Source: Paracoccaceae bacterium
GTDB lineage: Bacteria; Pseudomonadota; Alphaproteobacteria; Rhodobacterales; Rhodobacteraceae
Assembly (NCBI GenBank): GCA_020832445.1
Contig: JAFIEO010000032.1
Coordinates: forward strand, 62,001 to 126,000
Reading direction: 5' to 3'
DNA length: 64,000 nucleotides
Below, piece after piece: positions 27,875 through 35,148 of this stretch. The notes under the pieces were generated by a model. It was given only the letters and a program-made list of their open reading frames with translations, made no database searches and had not been told where the DNA came from. A program made the translations under genes and the position numbers. Numbering within the stretch: the first letter of the stretch is position 1; each line of letters begins with the position of its first letter.

Positions 27875-28414
27875 TCATTCCAGCGCCTTGCCAAGGCGCG
27901 GCAGTCTTGCCCGTTTCAAAAGTGCGCGCAGGGGCTGCGGGCGTCCTGATGCGGCTTCGGTCGCGATTCGGGCAGCGCGGACGGCATCTTCGACAATGGC
28001 GGGGCGCTCCAGCCACAGCGCCATCAAAAACGCATCGGGGCTTTGCGCATGCAGCCCTTCGTTATGCAGGGTACGCGCCGGAAAATCCTTCAGGTTCAGT
28101 GTTATGATGCAATCGGCCTGCGCGGAAATCGCGGTTGCAAGAACATGTTTGTCAGCCGGATCGGGCAGATCAAGGCGGGCTTCAAGGTTGGCGTCCGCAG
28201 GGATTTCGGCGCTTGGCCACAAGCTGCGCAGATGTGCGATTTCGCCCGCCGCGATTGTTGCGCCAGCCGGTCCCAGCCGTGCGGCCGCGCGTTGCCATTC
28301 GGCCAGTATGCGGGCGGACCAAAATGGTGTGCAGCCGCCGCGCGCAGCCACACCCACCAGTATTTCGCGCAAAACCGTCGGATACAGCACGCAGGCATCC
28401 AGAACCGCGCGCAT
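27875..28414 (-). CDS. PIN-domain protein
   Basis: A 179-aa PIN-fold putative ribonuclease. I start at the ATG at 28414, which overlaps the last base of the upstream methyltransferase stop (TGATG), although the frame is open further upstream inside that gene. Acidic residues expected for the metal site are present: Asp6 (AVLDACVLYP), Glu39 (ILAEWQR), Asp88 (PADKHVLATA) and Asn107/Asp110 (LNLKDFP). PIN proteins of this size are often VapC-like toxins, but no small antitoxin gene adjoins it; the partner position is taken by an rRNA methyltransferase. An RNA-processing role is therefore possible. Confidence 0.8.
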   Translation of the reverse strand: MRAVLDACVLYPTVLREILVGVAARGGCTPFWSARILAEWQRAAARLGPAGATIAAGEIAHLRSLWPSAEIPADANLEARLDLPDPADKHVLATAISAQADCIITLNLKDFPARTLHNEGLHAQSPDAFLMALWLERPAIVEDAVRAARIATEAASGRPQPLRALLKRARLPRLGKALE

Positions 28415-29604
28415 CAGTCCAGCCGGAAGAAAACAGCTTTCAGATAGCCACTTTCGGCCAGTTGCGGCAATTGCGGATGATCTGCGCCGCCAAAGCCTGT
28501 GTGAATCAGTTGCCCGCGACGCCCAGCGCGCCCGATGCCGCGCGCGCTGGCGTTGCGAAAACTGCCAAGGTCGGCGGCGTGCGAGCATGAACACAGGCCC
28601 AGATAGCCCCCCGGTGCCACCAGCGGGGCTGCCAGACGTGCCACGCGTTCATAGGCGCGCAGGCCCTTGTCCAGTGCCGGTTTGTTGGGCGCAAATGCGG
28701 GCGGGTCACACACGACAAGATCGAACTGCGCCCCCTCCGCGGCCAAGGCTTCCATTGCTGCGAAGGCATCGCCCTGACGGGTCTGGAAACGGTCGTCCAG
28801 CCCGCTTGCAGTGGCACCGTTCTTTGCAAGTTCCAATGCGGGCGCGGAGCTGTCCACCGCCAGCGCGGATGCAGCACCTTGCGCCAGTGCCGCCAGCGCA
28901 AAGCCGCCGACATGCGAAAACACATCCAGAACGCGCGCGCCCCCCGCCAGCCGTGCGGCAAAGGCATGATTGTCGCGCTGGTCGAAAAACAACCCTGTTT
29001 TCTGCCCGCCCAACAGGTCGGCCATATAGGTGGCGCCGTTCATTTCCACAGGCACCGCCCCGTCCAGACTGCCGCAATGCAGGACAGTTTCTTCATCCAG
29101 CCCTTCAAGCGCACGCGAGCGGCCACTGCCATTCTTGACAATGGTGGACACGCCTGTGACTTGCTGAAGCGCCTGCGCCAAAAGGGGGAACTGCGCCTCG
29201 GCCCATGCTGCGTTGGGCTGGATCACGGCTGCATCGCCGAAGCGGTCGATCACCACGCCGGGCAGGCCGTCCGCTTCGGCATGGACCAGCCGGTAAAAGG
29301 GCGTAGCGTGCAGCCGCGTGCGCAGTTCCTGCGCGCGGGAAATCCGGTCTGCCATCCAGTCGACGTTGATTTCGGCGTCGGGGTTGCGGTCCATCATACG
29401 GGCGATGATTTTCGACACCGGATTGACCGTCACCAGTCCCAGCGGGCGGCCTTCGGAGTCTTCCAGCGTGGCGAAACATCCTGCGGGCAGGGCGCGGGTG
29501 CGCCGGTCCGTGACAAGTTCATTGGCAAAAACCCAAGGGAATCCGTGGCGGATTGCGCGGGCTTCGGCTTTGGGTTTCAGGCGGATGACGGCATGTTTTG
29601 ACAT
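28414..29604 (-). CDS. RlmI-like class I rRNA methyltransferase (PUA domain plus SAM-binding domain)
   Basis: A 396-aa protein of the RlmI/YccW family, whose E. coli member makes m5C1962 in 23S rRNA. I start at the ATG at 29604 (MSKHAVIRLKPKAE). An N-terminal PUA domain (AEARAIRHGFPWVFANEL, about 12-30) is followed by the EEHB domain with GLPGVVIDRFGD and the Rossmann domain: DQRDNHAFA, RVLDVFSHVGGFALAAL (SAM site), and VVCDPPAFAPNK, where E. coli RlmI-type enzymes have DPPxF. The catalytic Cys may be in CSCSHAA. Assignment to RlmI itself rather than a paralogue is likely but not certain. Confidence 0.85.
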   Translation of the reverse strand: MSKHAVIRLKPKAEARAIRHGFPWVFANELVTDRRTRALPAGCFATLEDSEGRPLGLVTVNPVSKIIARMMDRNPDAEINVDWMADRISRAQELRTRLHATPFYRLVHAEADGLPGVVIDRFGDAAVIQPNAAWAEAQFPLLAQALQQVTGVSTIVKNGSGRSRALEGLDEETVLHCGSLDGAVPVEMNGATYMADLLGGQKTGLFFDQRDNHAFAARLAGGARVLDVFSHVGGFALAALAQGAASALAVDSSAPALELAKNGATASGLDDRFQTRQGDAFAAMEALAAEGAQFDLVVCDPPAFAPNKPALDKGLRAYERVARLAAPLVAPGGYLGLCSCSHAADLGSFRNASARGIGRAGRRGQLIHTGFGGADHPQLPQLAESGYLKAVFFRLD

Positions 29605-29865
29605 AGTTGGCACCTTTTGGCATTCGCAGCCAGCCCTACGCCAGCAACACGCCAGAGGGAAGGGGCAGTGACCCGCGCAACGGGCCGCAGGTTGGCTGAA
29701 TATTGCCCATTGGTGAAGAAAACCTGCAAAAGCATGTGCTTTCAATGACTATTGGTTATTCCTTCGCATGGCGTTTCATCCTATAGTCACTGGAAAATAC
29801 CGTAGCTTGCATTTGTATCTGCGTTGACGTGGAACATGCTGCGCACAAAACCGGGGGTGACATAA
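29605..29865 (+). promoter_or_regulatory. Intergenic region upstream of ihfB
   Basis: This 261-bp region is divergent between the rRNA methyltransferase (leftward) and ihfB (rightward) and should carry both promoters. It is fairly AT-rich over 29740-29830. I see no repeat, hairpin or small gene that I can defend. Confidence 0.4.
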
Positions 29866-30153
29866 ATGATTCGTTCGGAACTGATCCAGATAATAGCCGA
29901 TGAAAACCCGCACCTGTTCCAGCGCGATGTCGAGCGAATTGTGAATACGATCTTTGAAGAGATCACCGAAGCCCTTGCGCGCGGCGAGCGGGTCGAATTG
30001 CGTGGTTTTGGCGCATTTTCGGTCAAACAGCGCGATGCCCGTATCGGGCGTAACCCGCGCACGGGCGAAAGTGTCAAGGTAGAAGAAAAGGCCGTGCCGT
30101 TTTTCAAGACTGGAAAATTGTTGCGCGACCGGCTGAACGGAATTGAGGAATAA
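29866..30153 (+). CDS. ihfB: Integration host factor subunit beta
   Basis: A 95-aa HU/IHF-family DNA-bending protein. [19 protein letters not shown] opens the helical body, [30 protein letters not shown] contains the DNA-intercalating arm with the conserved NPRTG (Pro at the arm tip), and [17 protein letters not shown] closes it. The lengths and the MIRSELI start match IHF beta rather than HU or IHF alpha. The gene leads an ihfB-lapA-trpF run; lapA starts four bases after its stop. Confidence 0.95.
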   Translation: MIRSELIQIIADENPHLFQRDVERIVNTIFEEITEALARGERVELRGFGAFSVKQRDARIGRNPRTGESVKVEEKAVPFFKTGKLLRDRLNGIEE

Positions 30154-30157
30154 GAAA

Positions 30158-30511
30158 ATGCTGACCTATCTGCGTTATGGCGTACTGACGATTGTCGCTG
30201 TGATCCTGCTGACAATCGCGCTGGCCAACCGGACCGTGATTACGGTGAAGTTGTTGCCTGATGCACTGGCCGGCGTGCTGGGGTTCAACCTGTCGATGAC
30301 GCTGCCTTTGTTCATCATCCTTGGTCTGGCAATCGGGTTCGGGTTGCTGCTGGGATTCGTGTGGGAATGGCTGCGCGAGCATGGCTACCGCAGCGAAGCA
30401 TCGCGCGCCCGCCGCGAGGCAGAGGCGCTGCGCGCTGATCTGAAGCGGGTGGAAACCATTGCGCCCCAGACCCGCAAGGATGATGTTCTTGCCGTTCTGG
30501 ACGCACGCTGA
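30158..30511 (+). CDS. lapA: LapA-domain inner-membrane protein (DUF1049)
   Basis: A 117-aa protein with two membrane segments (about 4-26 and 45-70) and a cytoplasmic basic coiled tail (EWLREHGYRSEASRARREAEALRADLKRVE). This is the LapA/YciS architecture; in E. coli LapA works with LapB to control LpxC turnover, but the alphaproteobacterial role is less clear. The start at 30158 (MLTYLRYG) has GAGGAATAAG upstream. It lies between ihfB and trpF with very short gaps (4 and 6 bases), so all three probably share a transcript. Confidence 0.85.
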   Translation: MLTYLRYGVLTIVAVILLTIALANRTVITVKLLPDALAGVLGFNLSMTLPLFIILGLAIGFGLLLGFVWEWLREHGYRSEASRARREAEALRADLKRVETIAPQTRKDDVLAVLDAR

Positions 30512-30517
30512 GGGCCT

Positions 30518-31192
30518 ATGTCGGACGCTGTTCATATCAAGATTTGCGGGTTAAGCGACCCCGACACCGTGGCCGCCGCCGTGGTTGCTGGCGCGCGGTA
30601 TGTGGGGTTTGTGTTTTTCCCCAGATCACCGCGCCATGTGTCCCTTGCGCAAGCGCGTGCATTGGCGCTGTCCGTGCCCGAAGGCGTGGCCAAAGTTGCG
30701 CTGACGGTCGACGCGGATGATGACATGCTGCGCAGGCTGACAGATGAGGTGCCGCTGGATATGTTGCAGTTGCACGGACATGAGTCGCCCGCGCGTGTGA
30801 CCGAAGTGCGCCAGCGTTTCGGTTTGCCTGTCATGAAAGCTGTTGGTGTGGCCGGACCGCAGGATCTGGAAGATCTGGAAACATATGGCAAGGTTGCCGA
30901 TCAGTTGCTGGTGGATGCCAAGCCATCGGAAAATGCGGTGCTTCCCGGTGGCAACGGATTAAGCTTTGACTGGCGGTTGATTGCGGGGCGGCGCTGGAAT
31001 TGTCCGTGGATGCTTGCAGGGGGGCTTGATGCGGGTAATGTCGCGCAGGCCATCCGCCTGACTGGCGCGCGCCAGATCGATGTTTCCTCTGGTGTTGAAA
31101 CCCGGCCCGGCGTTAAGGACGCCGCGCGCATATCCGCGTTTATTCGCGCGGCGCAATCCGCGCTGAAGGCGTCGCAGCCGAATATCGGCTAG
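30518..31192 (+). CDS. trpF: Phosphoribosylanthranilate isomerase
   Basis: A 224-aa TIM-barrel enzyme of tryptophan biosynthesis. The general-base Cys is Cys10 in [11 protein letters not shown] and the general-acid Asp lies in [11 protein letters not shown]. Phosphate-binding loops read [10 protein letters not shown] and [14 protein letters not shown]. Full length. The stop codon TAG at 31190-31192 belongs to the first bases of a 106-bp palindromic repeat, so insertion of the repeat may have reset the C-terminus. trpB, its usual downstream partner, does not follow; a converging regulator gene does. Confidence 0.96.
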   Translation: MSDAVHIKICGLSDPDTVAAAVVAGARYVGFVFFPRSPRHVSLAQARALALSVPEGVAKVALTVDADDDMLRRLTDEVPLDMLQLHGHESPARVTEVRQRFGLPVMKAVGVAGPQDLEDLETYGKVADQLLVDAKPSENAVLPGGNGLSFDWRLIAGRRWNCPWMLAGGLDAGNVAQAIRLTGARQIDVSSGVETRPGVKDAARISAFIRAAQSALKASQPNIG

Positions 31193-31295
31193 AGCATGTT
31201 GCTCAAAAGTGGGTACCGGTTTTGAGCTTCTCGAACATGCGAAATCAATAAGTCAGAGCATATCTCGTGAATGCGAATGAACGTAATATGCTCTA
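31190..31295 (+). repeat. 106-bp RIME/Bru-RS-like palindromic repeat, copy 1
   Basis: The element begins TAGAGCAT and ends ATGCTCTA, with a third AGAGCAT inside, and contains AAAAGTGGGTACCGGTTTT, a signature I recognise from the RIME and Bru-RS intergenic elements of Rhizobiales. Its reverse complement matches 58240-58345 with five substitutions in 106 bases. It separates the converging trpF and Rrf2-regulator genes and overlaps the trpF stop codon. Confidence 0.92.
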
Positions 31296-31339
31296 GATCA
31301 TGATGCGCAAGGCCTGTTCGGGGATGTGCGCGGCGTGGT

Positions 31340-31855
31340 TCAGGCGACAGTTTCGGGTGCGATAACGGCAACGGTTGCGGCCATATCCACATGCACAGGG
31401 GCGCAACGCTTGGGCACGCGCGGCCCTTCGACCGACAGGATCGCTTCCAGACCGGCATTGCAGTTCACCAGTTCGGACAGATACAGATCGTCCAATGCGC
31501 TGTAGAAGGATTCCACGGCGCGCGACAGATGCGGGCGCATGACGCAGTGATCCTTTAGCGGGCAGGTGTTGGTATCAGAAAAGCATTCCATGAAGGGCAG
31601 GCCGGATTCAAAACTGCGAAACACCTCTCCCACGCTGATGCAGGACGGATCGCGCGCCAAGTGAAACCCGCCATGGCGGCCGCGCAATGTGGTGATGAAC
31701 CCGTCCTGCCCAAGTTTGTTGATCACCTGTGCCAGATGGTTTTCGGATGCATTGATTGCCTGCGCGGCATCTTGCTTGCGCACCAGCGTGTCGTGATTGA
31801 CCGCGCAGAACATCAACGTGCGTAGTGCCAGATTGGTGCGGGTTGTCAGACGCAT
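31340..31855 (-). CDS. Rrf2-family iron-sulfur transcriptional regulator (NsrR/RirA-like)
   Basis: A 171-aa winged-helix regulator. The N-terminus (MRLTTRTNLALRTLMF) and DNA-recognition region (NHLAQVINKLGQDGFITTLRGRHGGFHLA, about 40-67) are typical of Rrf2 proteins. Three cysteines, Cys91, Cys98 and Cys104 (ECFSDTNTCPLKDHC), are positioned to bind a [4Fe-4S] or [2Fe-2S] cluster. NsrR (nitric oxide) and RirA (iron) both have this layout; I lean to NsrR because of an FNR box upstream, but the sequence alone does not decide. Confidence 0.87.
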   Translation of the reverse strand: MRLTTRTNLALRTLMFCAVNHDTLVRKQDAAQAINASENHLAQVINKLGQDGFITTLRGRHGGFHLARDPSCISVGEVFRSFESGLPFMECFSDTNTCPLKDHCVMRPHLSRAVESFYSALDDLYLSELVNCNAGLEAILSVEGPRVPKRCAPVHVDMAATVAVIAPETVA

Positions 31856-31932
31856 TCAAAGCTCTCCCATCTATACAGCACGAAACGCGGTCGGGGCGCA
31901 GGTAATGGCCCCCACAATGGCCTTGTGCAGAA

Positions 31933-31993
31933 ATTATAATATTTTGGTGCTTGTTATCCGGTCATCGGGGCGGCTGTCATTGATCAAGATCAA
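31933..31993 (-). promoter_or_regulatory. FNR-type box and possible -10 upstream of the Rrf2 regulator
   Basis: TTGATCAAGATCAA at 31980-31993 is a perfect match to the FNR/FnrL half-site consensus (TTGAT-N4-ATCAA). On the minus strand a TATAAT lies at 31938-31933. If that is the -10, transcription would start near 31926, placing the box centre at about -61, a position used for FNR activation. The regulator start codon is at 31855. The promoter is inferred; the box is directly visible. Confidence 0.7.
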
Positions 31994-32067
31994 GTCTGAC
32001 ATGTCGTCTGCTGACGGTTATCATCTGCTGCGCGCGCGGCCTGTGCCTGTTTGGCCAAATGAAACTG

Positions 32068-32092
32068 GCGCAGGGCAGTAGGTGCCCTGCGC
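32068..32092. terminator. Hairpin downstream of the DUF4394-like gene
   Basis: A 10-bp perfect stem (GCGCAGGGCA / TGCCCTGCGC) with a 5-base loop lies about 60 bases past the end of the leftward DUF4394-like gene. No long T-run is present. Confidence 0.5.
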
Positions 32093-32153
32093 CTGATGGC
32101 CCGACTTACTTTTTACTTGTTACCCAACATGTCGGGCCGGTAAACCCTGCGCG

Positions 32154-32927
32154 TCAGTCGGCGGCGTGAAACACTGTCACGTCGCGCAGAACCACGTCGA
32201 GTCCCTCGATCTGCCAGCTTTCGGTGACCATCCCGCTGGACAGATCAACCGTGTGGAACGCGCCATTGGCGACCAGCCAGGCGGTGTTTTCGCCGTCTGC
32301 CGTGGTGGCGATATCGAAGGCAACCGGGCCGTCAAACATGGCGCCTGTTTCACCGATCACGACATTGTCGCCGTCATTTGGCGCTGTTTGCTGCAACAGC
32401 GATGCAAGCGCTGTGTCAATGTTGAACATCATGGTGCTGTCGGGCTGGCCAAAGGAATTGGCATATGCCGTCCCGCCAACCATGGGCATACCTTCAGTGC
32501 CATCGGTGAAACTTAGGCTGCCATCAACAGTGACTGCGCCGCTGCCCAGATTGACACGGTGGTTCGTGGTGCCGGACATGAAGCGCAATGCATCGGGGAC
32601 AGGGTTGATGTCGACAATCACAACGTCATCTTCGCCATGTTCCAGCGGGGTGTCCATGGTCGTCACAATTGACCATTCGCCCGTTTGGGGGTCAACATTC
32701 ACAACTGCAAATTCGTCGGTGACCGCAATAATCTCGCCCGTGGCGGGCCGGAAGTCGATGCCAAGGATACGCCCGTCATAGTCTATGTCCTGCATTCCGA
32801 TGACTTGCGCTGTCTCCAGATCGATGGACACAAGCGTGCGGTCACCGGCAAGTCCGACAGCTGTGGTCGCGGATGCGCCGGTTGTCATCAATACGGCCAT
32901 AAGGGTGGGTGCTGTAAGCTTGAGCAT
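32154..32927 (-). CDS. Secreted DUF4394-like beta-propeller protein
   Basis: A 257-aa exported protein. The start is set at the ATG at 32927 (MLKLTAPTLMAVLMTTGASA), which gives a standard Sec signal peptide cut after about residue 19; another ATG lies four codons upstream at 32939. The mature part has repeated beta-strand units such as VGLAGDRTLVSIDLET, RILGIDFRPATGEIIAVT, RFMSGTTNHRVNLGSGAVTVDGSL and GGTAYANSF, matching what I recall of DUF4394. It contains no cysteine. It is divergent from the Tat flavoprotein across 187 bp that contain an FNR-like site. Function is unknown; periplasmic location is expected. Confidence 0.75.
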   Translation of the reverse strand: MLKLTAPTLMAVLMTTGASATTAVGLAGDRTLVSIDLETAQVIGMQDIDYDGRILGIDFRPATGEIIAVTDEFAVVNVDPQTGEWSIVTTMDTPLEHGEDDVVIVDINPVPDALRFMSGTTNHRVNLGSGAVTVDGSLSFTDGTEGMPMVGGTAYANSFGQPDSTMMFNIDTALASLLQQTAPNDGDNVVIGETGAMFDGPVAFDIATTADGENTAWLVANGAFHTVDLSSGMVTESWQIEGLDVVLRDVTVFHAAD

Positions 32928-33040
32928 GAAAATCTCCATTTTCGGGTTGGTTGGTTAACAATGCTGAAACGGGGGCGCGGGCAGATAGTTTCAGCGCTGT
33001 GGTCACAGCGTCGTGAAAATTGTCCCGCAGGAACACTGTT

Positions 33041-33054
33041 TTGATCTGGATCAT
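33041..33054 (+). promoter_or_regulatory. FNR-like box between the divergent DUF4394-like and flavoprotein genes
   Basis: TTGATCTGGATCAT matches nine of the ten defined bases of TTGAT-N4-ATCAA. Its centre is about 67 bases before the flavoprotein start and 120 before the DUF4394-like start. It overlaps the left arm of an AT-rich inverted repeat. Confidence 0.55.
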
Positions 33055-33077
33055 ATATTCGTAAAGTTATATATGAT
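33050..33077. promoter_or_regulatory. AT-rich inverted repeat, likely operator of the flavoprotein gene
   Basis: ATCATATAT (33050-33058) and ATATATGAT (33069-33077) form a perfect 9-bp inverted repeat with a 10-base spacer, 38 bases before the flavoprotein start codon. AT-rich dyads of this size are bound by ArsR-family regulators such as BigR/SqrR that control sulfide-oxidation genes. That link is an inference, and no such regulator is encoded nearby. Confidence 0.5.
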
Positions 33078-33114
33078 TTCTTGAGTATATATTTTGTTGA
33101 AACGGGGGGATTCG

Positions 33115-34437
33115 ATGATGGACCTGCAAAAGCTTGCAACCAGTCGTCGCGGTTTTATGGGCCTTGCAGCCGGTGGCAGTGCCGCCATGGCGCTGGGGGC
33201 TGCTGCCAAACAGGCACAGGCGCAACGCACCAATGCGCGCATTCTGATCATGGGTGCAGGGGCAGGGGGCGCCGCAATCGCCAACCGTCTGACCGAGCGT
33301 CTGGATGGCGCGCAGATCACTGTGCTGGACGGACGCCCGCAGCATTGGTACCAGCCGGGTTTCACATTGATCGCATCGGGTCTGCGCAAGGCGGATTATG
33401 CAATTTCGTCGACGGAACAATGGCTGCCGCGCGGTGTGACATATGTCAACGAATATGCAGCCGAACTGGACCCCGAAGCAAACCGCGTCACCACCACCGG
33501 CGGGCAGCGTATCGACTATGATTATCTGATTGTTGCCACGGGTCTGGTGCTGGACTGGGATGCAATCGAAGGGTTTGATCTAAGCATGGCCGGCCCCCAG
33601 AACGGGATCGCAGCCCATTATGCCAGCCCCGAGCATGCGGAATTAAGCTGGCAGGCGCTGGACAAATTCACAGATGAAGGGGGCGTTGGCATGTTCGGCC
33701 GCCCCGCGACTGAAATGAAATGCGCAGGCGCGCCCGTCAAGCTGTGCTTTCTGGGCGAAGATATCGCCACCACCAAGGGCAACCGCAGCAAATGCGACTT
33801 TATCTATAACGCGCAGGCCACCAACCTGTTCGGCGTGCCGGTCATTCACCACCGCGTGCGCCAGATCATGGATGAACGCAACATCACCTACCGCTACCAG
33901 CATGTGCTGAAGGGCATTGATCTGGGGGCCAGGACTGCGACATTTACCACGCCCGACGGGGATGTGACGGATAAGTGGGATTTCATCAATGTCATCCCGC
34001 CGCAGCGCGCGCCGCAGGTCATTCGCGATTCGGGTCTGGCATGGGCGGACCGCTGGACAGATCAGGGCTGGATCGAAGTGGACATGCACACGCTGCGTCA
34101 TGCGCGCTATGCCAACATCTTTGGTATTGGCGACATCAACGGTGTGCCCAAGGGCAAGACCGCCGCGTCGGTCAAGTTTCACATTCCGGTGGTCGAGGAT
34201 CATCTGGTCAGCGAAATCGCGGGCCGCGAAGGGACGCGCCTGTATGACGGCTACACGTCTTGTCCGCTGATCACCCGTATCGGCCGCGCCATGCTGGTTG
34301 AATTCGACTACCGCGACAACCTGACCCCTTCTTTCCCAGGTGTGATTGCCCCGCTGGAGGAATTGTGGATCAGTTGGCTGATGAAGGAAGTCGCGCTGAA
34401 AGCCACTTATAACGCCATGCTGCGCGGTCGCGCCTGA
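33115..34437 (+). CDS. Tat-exported sulfide:quinone oxidoreductase-like flavoprotein
   Basis: A 440-aa FAD-dependent pyridine-nucleotide-disulfide oxidoreductase of the SQR/flavocytochrome c group. A twin-arginine signal (SRRGFMGLAAGG, about residues 10-21, then a hydrophobic stretch ending in AQA) predicts periplasmic export. The FAD dinucleotide site is ILIMGAGAGGAAIANRL, then YQPGFTLIASG as in SQR. Redox-active cysteines are in EMKCAGAPVKLCF and TSCPLITR. The FAD-binding FGIGDINGVPKGKT motif follows. I start at the ATG at 33115; an alternative start at 33094 adds seven residues. Export is unusual for an SQR and resembles FccB; the electron acceptor is unknown. Confidence 0.85.
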   Translation: MMDLQKLATSRRGFMGLAAGGSAAMALGAAAKQAQAQRTNARILIMGAGAGGAAIANRLTERLDGAQITVLDGRPQHWYQPGFTLIASGLRKADYAISSTEQWLPRGVTYVNEYAAELDPEANRVTTTGGQRIDYDYLIVATGLVLDWDAIEGFDLSMAGPQNGIAAHYASPEHAELSWQALDKFTDEGGVGMFGRPATEMKCAGAPVKLCFLGEDIATTKGNRSKCDFIYNAQATNLFGVPVIHHRVRQIMDERNITYRYQHVLKGIDLGARTATFTTPDGDVTDKWDFINVIPPQRAPQVIRDSGLAWADRWTDQGWIEVDMHTLRHARYANIFGIGDINGVPKGKTAASVKFHIPVVEDHLVSEIAGREGTRLYDGYTSCPLITRIGRAMLVEFDYRDNLTPSFPGVIAPLEELWISWLMKEVALKATYNAMLRGRA

Positions 34438-34445
34438 CCTTGCCC

Positions 34446-34496
34446 CCGGGGGCTGCCGCCCCCGGACCCCTGCGAGTATTTCGGGCAAGATGAAAC
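34446..34496 (+). terminator. GC hairpin plus GAGTATTT...AAGATGAA tail, a composite intergenic motif
   Basis: Just after the flavoprotein stop, CCGGGGGC (34446-34453) and GCCCCCGG (34458-34465) form an 8-bp stem with a 4-base loop. It is followed by GACCCCTGC and GAGTATTTCGGGCAAGATGAA. A second copy of the tail, without the hairpin, is at 43754-43775. I have met this composite after genes in other Rhodobacterales, where it is common, so it is probably a mobile or structural 3'-end element. Confidence 0.6.
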
Positions 34497-34519
34497 GGCC
34501 CGTATGAAAGGATGAAAAA

Positions 34520-34876
34520 ATGGAAGAATTCAGCCTGATGACGCTGCTGGCCGTGTTCGAGGAAATGTTCGGGCGCGGATTGTTCTGGGCCATGGTCGCA
34601 GTCGCGGTGATTGTGACCCTTGGCTATGTCTATGTTCTGGTGCGTGACCGCGCGATGTCGATGCGTAAATTCCTGCTGGCGCAACTGTCCATGCCCGTTG
34701 GCGGTGTGGCGGCAGTGGCGTTTGTCATGATGATGACGAATTCGGGTTTTGCCGATATCGGCGGGCCGATTGACTGGATTGTGCTGCTGGGCGTTTTTGT
34801 CGCAGGGGCTGTGGGTTTCGCAATTCTTGTCTATGTGATTCAGTCCCTTGTGCGGGGCAAGGAAGCTGACATCTGA
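34520..34876 (+). CDS. Small membrane protein next to the SQR-like gene (possibly DUF5368)
   Basis: A 118-aa inner-membrane protein with three likely membrane segments (about 20-42, 54-75 and 83-108) and a short N-terminal amphipathic helix (EEFSLMTLLAVFEEMFG). The start at 34520 has GAAAGGATGAAAAA upstream. It follows the Tat flavoprotein by 82 bp in the same direction. I associate this pairing with DUF5368, but from memory only. It could be the membrane or quinone-side partner of the flavoprotein; it contains no cysteine or obvious heme-binding His pair. Confidence 0.68.
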   Translation: MEEFSLMTLLAVFEEMFGRGLFWAMVAVAVIVTLGYVYVLVRDRAMSMRKFLLAQLSMPVGGVAAVAFVMMMTNSGFADIGGPIDWIVLLGVFVAGAVGFAILVYVIQSLVRGKEADI

Positions 34877-34938
34877 GCCTTTGCACGACTGAAGACCGGC
34901 CAGCGGGTGCTCCTCCGATAAAAAAACCCTGGCCTGCC

Positions 34939-34973
34939 AGCCCGCGCCCTTCCTCCCAAAGGCGCGGGCTTTC
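34939..34973 (+). terminator. Rho-independent terminator after the membrane protein gene
   Basis: AGCCCGCGCC (34939-34948) pairs with GGCGCGGGCT (34961-34970), a 10-bp stem followed by TTTC. It lies in a 272-bp gap before cysS; the rest of that gap (34974-35148) holds no gene I can support and presumably the cysS promoter. Confidence 0.7.
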
Positions 34974-35148
34974 GGCAACTTTGGGCTTGGCAGCCGCGGG
35001 GGCCGCGCGTATGGTCGCCTCATGAACACCTTGACCTGCATGATTTGCTGCTGCATTTGCCGCTGAGTTTCCGGCGGGTGGTCTTGTTTTCATTTCCCTG
35101 ATCGACTGATCCCCGCCCGCGCGCCAGTATGGCCCGAGAGGAGAGGAC

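Noticed and set aside
27822-29138. Rightward frame of 438 codons opposite the PIN and rRNA methyltransferase genes
   Set aside because: Both leftward genes have clear motifs; this frame has none and is Arg/Pro-rich as expected of a shadow.
27875-29604. Toxin-antitoxin pair formed by the PIN gene and its overlapping neighbour
   Set aside because: The neighbour is a full-length RNA methyltransferase, not an antitoxin, and no small DNA-binding gene adjoins the PIN gene.
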